Positions 19,583 to 28,297 of a stretch of 52,770 nt of DNA are shown here, one piece after another. A program made the translations under genes and the position numbers. Origin of the DNA: Chloroflexota bacterium (GTDB lineage: Bacteria > Chloroflexota > Dehalococcoidia > UBA2979); contig VXTU01000037.1 in NCBI GenBank assembly GCA_009837285.1, positions 1 through 52,770 of the forward strand, in the 5' to 3' direction. The first letter of the stretch is position 1; the number at the start of each line of letters is the position of its first letter. The notes under the pieces were generated by a model that was not told the DNA's origin, did not search any database, and saw nothing but the letters and a program-made list of their open reading frames with translations.

Positions 19583-20230
19583 CTACGTTGACGTGAGGGT
19601 TGCCGCCTGCTCGAGGATCGCCTCCGACCGCTCGTCGTACGCCAGATCGCGAGCGGCCTCGCGGCCCCGGGCGCTCATCTTGCGCAGCGTGCGTGCGATG
19701 ATCCGCGCCATCTTCTCGTCGTCGTCGAGGCGCGCGGTGATCTCGGCGAACTGGGTCTCGAGGAAGACGAGGCTGAGTCCGTCCTCGAAGGTCTGGACCT
19801 CCGGGTCGGTGGTCGCCGGGTCGCGCGTCAGACCCTGCTTGAGCACGATCTGCCGCACGCGCTCAATCGTCGCGTCGTCATAGCCGACGCCACGGAGCAG
19901 GCGCTCGGCCTCGTCGGCGTGGAAGCCGCGCAGGTGCGCGCGCCACCGCAGGTAGCCGCCGCGCCCCGCGGGGAACGAGTCGCGAGGGACCGTCCAGCGC
20001 CGGACGTGGTGCGCGCGCGCGGCCAGCAGCAACGCCTCGCTCGCGTCGGGATCCAGCCGCCGCACCCAGGCGTCGACCATCCGCGCGTGCGTGAGTTCCT
20101 TCGGCCCTTCGACGCCCTCGACCTCGATGCGGTTCGGGTCGTCGGCGTTGGCTGAGTCGATGGCGGCGATCGCGAGGGCGAAGCGCCCCCTTGAAGGCGG
20201 GTGGGGCGTGGCGCGGGCGTCGTCGGTCAT
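19583..20230 (-). CDS. DUF4202 domain-containing protein
   Basis: FALAIAAIDSANADDPN, AHHVRRWTVPRDSFPAGRGGYLRWRAHL, DGLSLVFLETQF. Confidence 0.82.
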   Translation of the reverse strand: MTDDARATPHPPSRGRFALAIAAIDSANADDPNRIEVEGVEGPKELTHARMVDAWVRRLDPDASEALLLAARAHHVRRWTVPRDSFPAGRGGYLRWRAHLRGFHADEAERLLRGVGYDDATIERVRQIVLKQGLTRDPATTDPEVQTFEDGLSLVFLETQFAEITARLDDDEKMARIIARTLRKMSARGREAARDLAYDERSEAILEQAATLTST

Positions 20231-20311
20231 GGTGAGCCCATTATGTGCCAACGCCTCGCCATGCGCGGTGCTGACCGCGTTGACACGATGAGCGCGGATG
20301 GTAGGATCCCG

Positions 20312-20347
20312 TATTGTCGATAAACTTGATAAAGTTACTCGACAATA
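20312..20347. promoter_or_regulatory. Nested inverted repeat, candidate operator in the DUF4202/sir intergenic region
   Basis: TATTGTCGA-TA-AACTT-GATA-AAGTT-AC-TCGACAATA: 9-bp outer and 5-bp inner arms. Confidence 0.75.
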
Positions 20348-20420
20348 TGCCGGTCAGGGCCCGGCGACTGATGGAGGGGCGAGCGACCGCGACACCGCCT
20401 CGCCCAGGATGGAGCGCCCT

Positions 20421-22205
20421 ATGACGACCGCCACACGTACCGACCGCCCGGGCCGCGTGATCGCGATCCTCGAGGAAGAGTTCGAGGACTTCCAGACCGA
20501 GGCTACCGAGTTCCTGGCTCAGAACCGCGAGGCCGACGACTTCACCAAGTTCCGCCTGCGCCAGGGCGTCTACGGTCAGCGCCAGCCGGACCGGCAGATG
20601 ATGCGCGTGAAGCTGCCCTTCGGCGGCACGACCTCGGAGCAGCTCGAAGCCTTCGCGGTGATCGCCGAGGACTTCGCGCCGCTCGGCAAGGGCCACCTGA
20701 CGACGCGCGAGGCAGTGCAGCTGCACCACCTACCGCTCGCAGACACGCACGACATCATGCAGATCCTCGGCGCCTCCGGGCTGTCGACTCGCGAGGCGTG
20801 TGGCAACACCGTCCGCAACGTCACCGGCGACGCCTGGGCGGGCATCCGCGACGACGAGCCGTTCGACGTGACGCCGTACGCGGGCGCCTTCGTACGCTAC
20901 TTCGTGCGCAGCGACCTGACGCAGCTGCTCCCGCGCAAGTTCAAGGTGGCCTTCTCCGGCAGCGACGAAGACGCCGCGCTCACGCAGATCCACGACATCG
21001 GCTTCATCCCGGAGATCCGCGAGGTCGACGGCGTGCCCACCAAGGGCTTCAAGATGGTCACCGGGGGCGGGCTCTCGATCATGGCCCGCCACGCGGTCGT
21101 GCTGCGCGAGTGGGTCTCCGTCGACGACTACCTGCTGGTCTCCGAGGCCGTGCTGCGCATCTTCGATGCCGCCGACGCGCTGCGGAAGAACATCGCCAAG
21201 GCGCGCCTCAAGTTCCTGGTCCACCGCGTCGGCGAGGAGGAGTTCCGCCGCATGGTCGACGAGGAGCTGGCGAAGGACTGGGCGCAGGGCCGTGACGCCT
21301 CGCCCGACCCGCTTCTCTTCCTCGACGACGAGGAGGCCGAGGCACCCTCGGCACCGGCCAACCCCGACCAGCCGACCGACGCCGACCGCTCAGCGTTCGA
21401 GGAGTGGTCGCGGACGGCGGTGCGCGCGCAGAAGCAGGCGGGCTACTCGGCGATCGAGGTGAAGGTGCCGGAAGGCGACCTGAACCCCGAGCAGTTCCGC
21501 GGCCTCGCCGCGTTGCTGCGCGAGCACGGCTCCGGCCGCGCGCGCACCACGCCGTGGCAGAACATCGTGCTGCGCTGGATCCCGGACGGCAGCGTCTACA
21601 CGGTCTGGAAGGGCCTGGTCGAGCTCGGCCTCGGCGACTCGGGCACCCTCGAGATCGAGGACGTCGTGAGCTGCCCCGGGACGGACAGTTGCAAGCTCGG
21701 CATTACGAGCTCGATGGGGCTCAACCGTGCGATCGCGGACCGTGTGCGCGAGATGGTGGTGACCGACCCGCTGACGCGTCGCATCCTCATCAACGCCAGC
21801 GGCTGCCCGAACTCGTGCGGGCAGCACCACATCGCGAACATCGGGTTCCACGGTGCCGCCATCAAGTCCGGCGAGCGCCAGGTACCGGCCTACCACGTCT
21901 TCGTCGGCGGCAACCGCCGCCCCGGCGCGGACCTCGAGCTCGGCACGCTGCTCAAGGTCCGGCTCCCCGCCAAGCGGGTGCCCGACGCCGTCGAGCGGCT
22001 CGTCCGGCTCTACGAGGCCGAGCGCGCGGACGGCGAGGAGTTCAACGCGTTCTTCGAGCGCGCGGGCAAGGTGCACTTCGAGGATGCGCTGCGGGACCTC
22101 ACGCTTCCGCCCGAGTTCTCGCTCGACACCATGAACGAGTTCATCGACTGGGAGCGCGACCGCATCTACGTCCTCGAACGTGGCGAGGGCGAGTGTGCGG
22201 TCTAG
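20421..22205 (+). CDS. Nitrite/sulfite reductase, siroheme/4Fe-4S (probably assimilatory sulfite reductase)
   Basis: ATG at 20421; CPGTDSCKLGITSS and INASGCPNSCGQHHIANIGFHG cluster-binding motifs; cysH-like gene downstream. Confidence 0.92.
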   Translation: MTTATRTDRPGRVIAILEEEFEDFQTEATEFLAQNREADDFTKFRLRQGVYGQRQPDRQMMRVKLPFGGTTSEQLEAFAVIAEDFAPLGKGHLTTREAVQLHHLPLADTHDIMQILGASGLSTREACGNTVRNVTGDAWAGIRDDEPFDVTPYAGAFVRYFVRSDLTQLLPRKFKVAFSGSDEDAALTQIHDIGFIPEIREVDGVPTKGFKMVTGGGLSIMARHAVVLREWVSVDDYLLVSEAVLRIFDAADALRKNIAKARLKFLVHRVGEEEFRRMVDEELAKDWAQGRDASPDPLLFLDDEEAEAPSAPANPDQPTDADRSAFEEWSRTAVRAQKQAGYSAIEVKVPEGDLNPEQFRGLAALLREHGSGRARTTPWQNIVLRWIPDGSVYTVWKGLVELGLGDSGTLEIEDVVSCPGTDSCKLGITSSMGLNRAIADRVREMVVTDPLTRRILINASGCPNSCGQHHIANIGFHGAAIKSGERQVPAYHVFVGGNRRPGADLELGTLLKVRLPAKRVPDAVERLVRLYEAERADGEEFNAFFERAGKVHFEDALRDLTLPPEFSLDTMNEFIDWERDRIYVLERGEGECAV

Positions 22206-22254
22206 CGCGGCAACACGGCAGCATCGACGGTTCAGCTCAGGAGAGGGTGGCTGC

Positions 22255-23034
22255 GTGACGACTTCAACGGGCGAGCACCAGGTGGTGCGGGGGAGCCGCG
22301 GCGAGACGCCGACTGGCCGCCTCGCCGTACCAATCGACTACGGCGAGGCGGAAGTCATCCGTGTCGCGAACGAGGAACTCGACCGCGCCGGGCCCGGTGA
22401 CATTCTCAGCTGGGCCATCGACCGCTACGGCGAGGGCCTCACGCTCGCCTGCTCGTTCGGCGGCACGTCCGGGATGGTGCTGGTCGACATGATCCAGCGC
22501 CTCCAGCCCTCGACCGAGGTGTTCTACATCGACACCGACTACCTGTTCCCGGAGACGCACGACACCATCCGCGCCGCTCGGCTCCACTGGCCCGAGGCCA
22601 ACATCGTCGGCTACGGCCCGGAGCTCACCACGGAGGAGCAGGCCGAGCTGCACGGCGAGGCGCTCTGGGACCGGGACCCCGACCTGTGCTGTGACATCCG
22701 CAAGGTCGAGCCCAACCGCGAAGCGCTGCGCGGCAAGCGCGCGTGGGTCTCCGGCCTTCGCCGCGACCAGGCGGGCCGCGAAGAGACGCCGGCCGTGCAG
22801 TGGGACGAGAAGTTCGGGCTGGTCAAGGTCAACCCGATCATCAACTGGACCGAGAAGCTGCTCTGGTCCTACATCTTCGAGCGCGGGCTGCCATACAACC
22901 TGCTCCTCGACCGCGGCTTCCCGAGCATCGGTTGCACGAACTGCACCCGCGCCGTGCAGCCCGGCGAGGACGCCCGCGCCGGCCGCTGGTCGGGCTTCGA
23001 CAAGCTGGAGTGCGGCCTGCACACCACCTCCTGA
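22255..23034 (+). CDS. cysH: APS/PAPS reductase (four-Cys, APS-reductase type)
   Basis: GTG at 22255; LACSFGGTSGMVLVDM, YIDTDYLFPET, CCDIRKVEP, GCTNCTRAVQPGEDARAGRW, ECGLHT. Confidence 0.93.
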   Translation: MTTSTGEHQVVRGSRGETPTGRLAVPIDYGEAEVIRVANEELDRAGPGDILSWAIDRYGEGLTLACSFGGTSGMVLVDMIQRLQPSTEVFYIDTDYLFPETHDTIRAARLHWPEANIVGYGPELTTEEQAELHGEALWDRDPDLCCDIRKVEPNREALRGKRAWVSGLRRDQAGREETPAVQWDEKFGLVKVNPIINWTEKLLWSYIFERGLPYNLLLDRGFPSIGCTNCTRAVQPGEDARAGRWSGFDKLECGLHTTS

Positions 23035-23051
23035 GCCTCGTTCACACGTGA

Positions 23052-23086
23052 CACAACAGCCCGCTTCGGCGGGCTGTTGTGCGTTT
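23052..23086 (+). terminator. Rho-independent terminator after cysH
   Basis: CACAACAGCCCGC-TTCG-GCGGGCTGTTGTG then cgttt; 13-bp perfect stem with UUCG loop. Confidence 0.92.
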
Positions 23087-23214
23087 AACGGGCAGGTATT
23101 CTGTGTGTGAATCACGTAAGTGAAATGCCAGGCTGATCGCGTCCTATTATGAACGTAAAATGCGGCAGATATGTTGACAGGATCGTGCTCTCGACTGCAT
23201 CCTGAGACTCGAAT

Positions 23215-23553
23215 GTGGCAGGAAGCTTCAGCGTGACAACCGACGCATTCGACGCCCGCGACGTCTTCGCCACGAAGGCAGACCTGTTCGCAACGCGCTC
23301 CGAACTCCGCGAGGAGATCGCGGCAGTCAGGGCCGACCTGCTTGCGACGAGGGCGGAGCTCAAGGAGGAAATCGCTGCCCTGCGGGTCGAACTCACGGGT
23401 GAGATCGGCTCGTTGCGAACCGAGATGCATGCCGAGATCGGCGCGCTCCGGGCTGAGATGCACCAGATGGAGGCGCGCCTGATTCGCTGGATGGCCGGTG
23501 TCCTCGTCGGCGGGATGGTCGCTGCTGCCACCATCTCGCGCCTGATCGCCTGA
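23215..23553 (+). CDS. Coiled-coil protein with C-terminal TM segment
   Basis: Heptad-like repeats (FATKADLFATRSELREEIAAVRADLLATRAELKEEIAALRVEL...) then WMAGVLVGGMVAAATISRLIA. Confidence 0.6.
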   Translation: MAGSFSVTTDAFDARDVFATKADLFATRSELREEIAAVRADLLATRAELKEEIAALRVELTGEIGSLRTEMHAEIGALRAEMHQMEARLIRWMAGVLVGGMVAAATISRLIA

Positions 23554-23574
23554 TCGCCTGATCGCCTGATCGCC
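23539..23574. repeat. 8-bp tandem repeat (CGCCTGAT)x4 plus partial unit
   Basis: cgcctgatcgcctgatcgcctgatcgcctgatcgcc, spanning the stop codon of the upstream ORF. Confidence 0.9.
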
Positions 23575-23603
23575 GCGTCGCTCCGCCCCGCTAAGCTGGG
23601 GGC

Positions 23604-24578
23604 GTGACGAAGCTCCTGCCCGGCACCGCGTCCTGGACCGACAAGCCACTGATCGAGGGCGGACGCTTCTACCCGCCGGATGCGAAGTCCGCCGAGGCGC
23701 GCCTGCGCTACTACGCCACCCAGTTCCCGCTCGTCGAGGTCGACGCGCCGTACTACGGCTTGCCCACCGTTGCGCAGGCCGAGCGCTGGGTGGAGCGGAC
23801 GCCTTCGGCCTTCACGTTCGACGTGAAGGCCTACTCGCTGTTCACCGAGCACCCGACGCCAGTCGCACGGCTCCCGAAGGCGATCCAGGCCGAGCTCCCG
23901 CCCGACCTGCGCATCAAGCGCCAGTTCTACCGCCGCGACGCCCCCGATGACCTCGTCGCCCTGTGCTGGTCGACCTACCTCGACGCGCTGCTGCCCCTGC
24001 ACGACGCCGGGAAGCTGGGCGTGATCGTGTTGCAGTTCCCGCGCTGGGTGACGCCCAACCGCCGTAGCCACGCATACCTCGAGGAGGTGCGCGAGCGGCT
24101 CGGCCACTACCGCGGAGCCGTCGAGTTCCGCAACCACCGCTGGCTCGACGCCGAAAACCGCGAGTCCACACTCGACCTCCTGGGCGACCTCGAGCTGACG
24201 TTCATCTCCGTCGACGAGCCGCAGGGCTTTGACAGCTCGGTTCCGCCGATCGCCGCCGCGACCACGGGCCTGGCGTTCGTGCGGTTCCACGGCCGCAATG
24301 CCGCGATGTGGGAGGAGCGCACGCGCACCTCCTCGGAGCGCTTCGACAACTGTTACGAGGCGGCCGAGCTGGACGAGTGGACGCCGCGCATCAGCTAGCT
24401 CGCGGAGGAGGCGTCCGAGGTGCATCTGGTGGTGAACACCAACAACTTCGACCAGGGTCCGGTCAACGCCCGGCTGCTCGCCGAGCGCCTCTCGGAGGTC
24501 GGCCTCGATACGGAGCCCGGATTCGACCCTGCTCCAATCGAGCCACCCGCGCCGACCGCGCAGGGCCGTCTCCTGTAA
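23604..24578 (+). pseudogene. DUF72 protein interrupted by in-frame TAG at 24396-24398 (ORF 23604..24398 plus 59 further codons to TAA)
   Basis: After ...WTPRIS-TAG the same frame reads LAEEASEVHLVVNTNNFDQGPVNARLLAERLSEVGL..., the usual DUF72 C-terminal motif. Confidence 0.75.
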
Positions 24579-24616
24579 GATCGCTCCGCGAACCCGCTCC
24601 CACCGGGACGCTCACG

Positions 24617-25684
24617 ATGAGTGAACCTCGCTTCCGGCTGCACTCACGGCGCCAGGCGCTGCACCTCGGTGCGCTGAGCGGTGTCGCGTTGCTCGCCGCG
24701 TGCACGCGGTCGACCCCGTCGGCGTCCGACGACACGGCGCTCCGCTCCGAGGCCTCCGAAGCGTCCGAGGCATCCGAGGCGACTGTCCTGCCCGTGGTCC
24801 CTTCGCCGCCGACCCTGACGTCGGCGCGAGGCCCAACCGCGACGCCGACCCCGACACCAACACCCGTCCCCACGCCGGCACCCGCGCCTCCGCCGCCTCG
24901 CGGGCGCCAGGAGGTCGCGCTGATGGGTGGGACCGAGTGGGAGACGTCGCTCGTCGTGACACACAGCGGCGTCGAGGGGCCCACGCTGCTCGTCCTCGGC
25001 GGCGTGCATGGCAACGAGCCCGGCAGCTGGCTAGCGGCCGACGACATCGCCGAGTGGGAGCCGGCCCGCGGCAGCCTGCTCGTCGCCCCTCGCGCGAACG
25101 TGCTCGCGATCGCGGTGCTTCAGCGCACCACCGACGAGCTCGGCGACCTCAACCGCCTGTACCCGGGTGCACACGACGCCGAGTTGCCGATGGCGCGGAT
25201 GGCGGCGCAGATCGTCGACGTCGCCCGGCACTACGAGGTCGACGTGGTGCTGGATCTGCATGAGTCGTGGGGGTTCTATGCCGAGCGCGGCGAGAACCAG
25301 GGGACGGCGTTCCTCGGCCAGACCATTACGACCGGCCCTTCGGTAGACCGCACGCCGCTCGCGCGCATCATCGCCGACCTCGTGAATGCGCAGATCGAGG
25401 TGGAGCGCGACCTGCTGATCGCGCGCGATTGGACGCAGTGGCCCGCCGTGGTCACGGACGGCGAGATAGGCGCGGGCATTCCGGAGTCCGCAACGGCGTC
25501 CGCGTTCGCCCGTACACGCTGGCGGCCCGGCCGTGGCAGGAGTTCGCTCTCCCTCGGGATCATCGTCCCGGGCGTGCTGCCCGTGCTGGTCGAGATGGGT
25601 CAGCGAGAGCAGCCCATCGAGCGGCGTATCGAGCTGCACCAGTTGGTCGTGCGCAGCGCGATGGAGCTGCTGCGCATGGCGTAG
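24617..25684 (+). CDS. Secreted lipoprotein with succinylglutamate desuccinylase/M14-like metallopeptidase domain
   Basis: SRRQALHLGALSGVALLAAC lipobox; (SEA)n and TPTPTPTPVPTPAPAP linker; LGGVHGNEPGSW and VVLDLHES. Confidence 0.75.
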   Translation: MSEPRFRLHSRRQALHLGALSGVALLAACTRSTPSASDDTALRSEASEASEASEATVLPVVPSPPTLTSARGPTATPTPTPTPVPTPAPAPPPPRGRQEVALMGGTEWETSLVVTHSGVEGPTLLVLGGVHGNEPGSWLAADDIAEWEPARGSLLVAPRANVLAIAVLQRTTDELGDLNRLYPGAHDAELPMARMAAQIVDVARHYEVDVVLDLHESWGFYAERGENQGTAFLGQTITTGPSVDRTPLARIIADLVNAQIEVERDLLIARDWTQWPAVVTDGEIGAGIPESATASAFARTRWRPGRGRSSLSLGIIVPGVLPVLVEMGQREQPIERRIELHQLVVRSAMELLRMA

Positions 25685-25693
25685 CGCGGAGGG

Positions 25694-26626
25694 CTACAGA
25701 AGCGGAAGCGAACGCAGGAGTGCTTCGACGCGCTCGCGGAGCTCGGTGACCCCCTCCTCGCCCAGCACCGCCCACGGCGCGAAGAACCACTCGTCCGTCT
25801 GCCGCTCGACCTCGTCACGCAACGCCTGTCCCGCCGCCGTCGTGCGGTACTCGGTCCCTTCCGCCACGAGCCACCCGCGAGCTTCGAGGTCCCTGAGGGC
25901 CTGCTCGTAGAACGACGCGTCGTACCCGCGGAACGCGGCGGCCAGGGCGATACCCTCGGCGCTGCTCGCCGCGCCAGACCAGACGTGGCTAAAGGCGTTC
26001 CAGAGTCCCCCCTCGGTCGCGGGGTCGGCGCGGGCGCTCCACGCGGCGAGGTGCACATCGTCTCGGTAGGCGAGCAGGTCCAGGGCGGCCTCGCGGATGC
26101 GGCCGGGCGGCGGCGTGCTCTCGTCGGCTGAGCGGAAGCGGCGCTCGGCACCCCACCGCGCGGGCGGCTCGGGCGCCGCGAGATTGGCGGCGTGGATCGT
26201 GGCCAGCAGCTCGTGGATCCGCGCGAGCTCTGCGTCGGGTACGGCAACGAGATCGCCGAGCAGCGCGTCGCCAGCAGCGTCGATGGCTCGCACCGCCTCG
26301 CGAGCGTGCGGCAGGACGACGTAACGAGTGATCATGGGGTCATCGCTGCCCCCGATGGCATCGAGCCATCCGGCGGCGGCGAGGCGCGCAAACTCCTCGG
26401 CGAAGTCCTCAGGGCGCGAGTACGGGTCACGGCGGAGCGCGTCGGCGACCGAGAGCGTCTCGAGGCCCAGTTCGGCGTAGTTGTGCAGCGCGAGCGGGAT
26501 GCCCTGCTCCTCCGCCAACGCGTTCATGGCCGGACGCGCGAGGCCCCAGAACTCGAACACGGTCGTCTCGATGGGCGGCCATGCCCCGGCGAGGGGATGC
26601 GGGTCTGGCGCGGGCGGGATGGTCAC
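25694..26626 (-). CDS. SCO6745-like helical/winged-helix protein
   Basis: 310 aa; LWNAFSHVWSGAASSAEG and C-terminal LEARGWLVAEGTEYRTTAAGQALRDEVERQTDE; family call tentative. Confidence 0.5.
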   Translation of the reverse strand: MTIPPAPDPHPLAGAWPPIETTVFEFWGLARPAMNALAEEQGIPLALHNYAELGLETLSVADALRRDPYSRPEDFAEEFARLAAAGWLDAIGGSDDPMITRYVVLPHAREAVRAIDAAGDALLGDLVAVPDAELARIHELLATIHAANLAAPEPPARWGAERRFRSADESTPPPGRIREAALDLLAYRDDVHLAAWSARADPATEGGLWNAFSHVWSGAASSAEGIALAAAFRGYDASFYEQALRDLEARGWLVAEGTEYRTTAAGQALRDEVERQTDEWFFAPWAVLGEEGVTELRERVEALLRSLPLL

Positions 26627-26634
26627 GGGCCGCC

Positions 26635-27963
26635 CTACGTGACGACCCTGCGGACGATCTCGTACGTCAGCTCCGTGCCCATCTCGAAGTTGTCGACGGT
26701 GAGGAACTCGTTGTGGGCGTGGAGGCCCGAAAGCTCTTCGGGGCTGAGCAGGCAGGGGATAAATCCGTACGCGGGGATGCCGAACTCGCGGAGGAAGCGG
26801 TTGTCGGTTGCGAACGTGGCGAGGCCCGGCACCACGATGGCGTCCTCGACGGCCTCGGTCATCGTGTCGCGGATGGCGAGGAACAGCTCGCTCTCCCAGT
26901 CTGACGGGTTGGTGCCGTAGACATCGCGGGCCTCAGGCTCGACCTCGACGAGCGGGTCGTCGATCTGGGCGCGCACCGCCTCCATCCAGCCCTCGATGTC
27001 CTCGCCGGGGAGCAGCCGGCAGTCGAGGACGGCCTCGGCGCGCGGCGGGATCACGTTGGCCTTGATGCCTGCTTCCACCAGCGTGACGTTGAGCGTGTGC
27101 ACGAACATCGCGTGCGAGCGGGGGTCGGACCGCAGCGCGGCGTCGAGGGCGTCCCGGTCGGCGGGGTCCGGCAGGATCCCGGCGTCGGCGAGCCGCTCGA
27201 CGAGCGCCGTCGTGCCTGGCGTGAACGTGAGGCCGCGGTCCCAATCGGCGAGGCGCAGCAACGCGCCCAGCAGGCGCACCGCGGGGTTCTCGGTGGTCGG
27301 CACACTGCCGTGGCCGCCGGGGCCGGTGGCGCGCAGCCGTAGCCACGCGACGCCCTTCTCGTCGATGGTCGGCATGAAGATGCGGCCCTCGCCTCCGGCG
27401 AACTCAGTGATGCCGCCCACCCCCTCGTTGAGCGCGAAGTCGATGCCGTCGAGGAGCTCCGGGCGGTGGCGGATGACCCAGCGGATGCCGCGGATACTCC
27501 CGGCCTCCTCGTCCGGCACTGCGAGGAAGATCACGTCGCGCCCCAGAGGGACGCCGAGTCGGTGCAGCAGCAGCACCGTCATGAGCTGCATCACGCCGCA
27601 GCCCTTCATGTCGAGCGCGCCACGGCCGTAGATGCGGCCGTCCCGCACCAAGCCCTCGAACGGGGGCACGTCCCACGACTCCTCCTCGACGGGCACGACG
27701 TCGAGGTGGTTGCCGAGCAGCAGCGCGCCGCCCCGGCTGCCGTCGCCGCGCAGGCGCGTCATCACCAGCTCGCGGTTGGGGTGCGTCTCGATGTAGTCGC
27801 ACTGTAGCCCCTCGGCCTCGAGTATCTCGCCGAGGAAGTGAGCCGCGGGCGCCTCGTTGCCCGGCGGGTTCGACGTGTCGATGCGGATGTAGCGCTGGAG
27901 GATATCGAGCGCCTCGCGGTGCACGGTCGGCCAGTCGATCGCGTCCGGAGCCTGTCCCGCCAT
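26635..27963 (-). CDS. M20 family metallopeptidase
   Basis: LLLGNHLDVVPVEEESW, YGRGALDMKGCGVM, DEEAGSIRG, GPGGHGSVPT. Confidence 0.93.
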   Translation of the reverse strand: MAGQAPDAIDWPTVHREALDILQRYIRIDTSNPPGNEAPAAHFLGEILEAEGLQCDYIETHPNRELVMTRLRGDGSRGGALLLGNHLDVVPVEEESWDVPPFEGLVRDGRIYGRGALDMKGCGVMQLMTVLLLHRLGVPLGRDVIFLAVPDEEAGSIRGIRWVIRHRPELLDGIDFALNEGVGGITEFAGGEGRIFMPTIDEKGVAWLRLRATGPGGHGSVPTTENPAVRLLGALLRLADWDRGLTFTPGTTALVERLADAGILPDPADRDALDAALRSDPRSHAMFVHTLNVTLVEAGIKANVIPPRAEAVLDCRLLPGEDIEGWMEAVRAQIDDPLVEVEPEARDVYGTNPSDWESELFLAIRDTMTEAVEDAIVVPGLATFATDNRFLREFGIPAYGFIPCLLSPEELSGLHAHNEFLTVDNFEMGTELTYEIVRRVVT

Positions 27964-28006
27964 CGCGTCCCGCCCGCCGTCCTGCCGAGGTGCCGTCGAG
28001 ACGGCG

Positions 28007-28261
28007 CTAGGTCCCTCTCGGATCAGAGGTGTCGTCTACCACCGTTGTGTCTGAGACCAACTGAACCGGGAACTCAATTGGTCGGCCGTTCCGGTCTGTG
28101 AGACGCCAGTCGTAGACAACTACATCGGCACCGTCGAAGTCCGTTCGGTCTACTAGGGCGTGGGTTGTGGCTGTCTGGGCTGGGGGGAGCGGCTGCGCCG
28201 CCAGGACTCCCAGCAGTTCATCCTCGCTCTCCCACCTGTAGACAATCTCTGACTGGGGCAT
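28007..28261 (-). CDS. Hypothetical small protein
   Basis: 84-aa ORF filling a gap; no recognised motif. Confidence 0.4.
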   Translation of the reverse strand: MPQSEIVYRWESEDELLGVLAAQPLPPAQTATTHALVDRTDFDGADVVVYDWRLTDRNGRPIEFPVQLVSDTTVVDDTSDPRGT

Positions 28262-28297
28262 AGGTCTCCTGCTTTCAGGCTGCGGGGAGATCGGTAT

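Noticed and set aside
24750-24900. Tandem Ser-Glu-Ala and Thr-Pro codons as a possible mini-satellite
   Set aside because: Explained as a lipoprotein stalk; noted within the M14-like finding rather than as a separate element.
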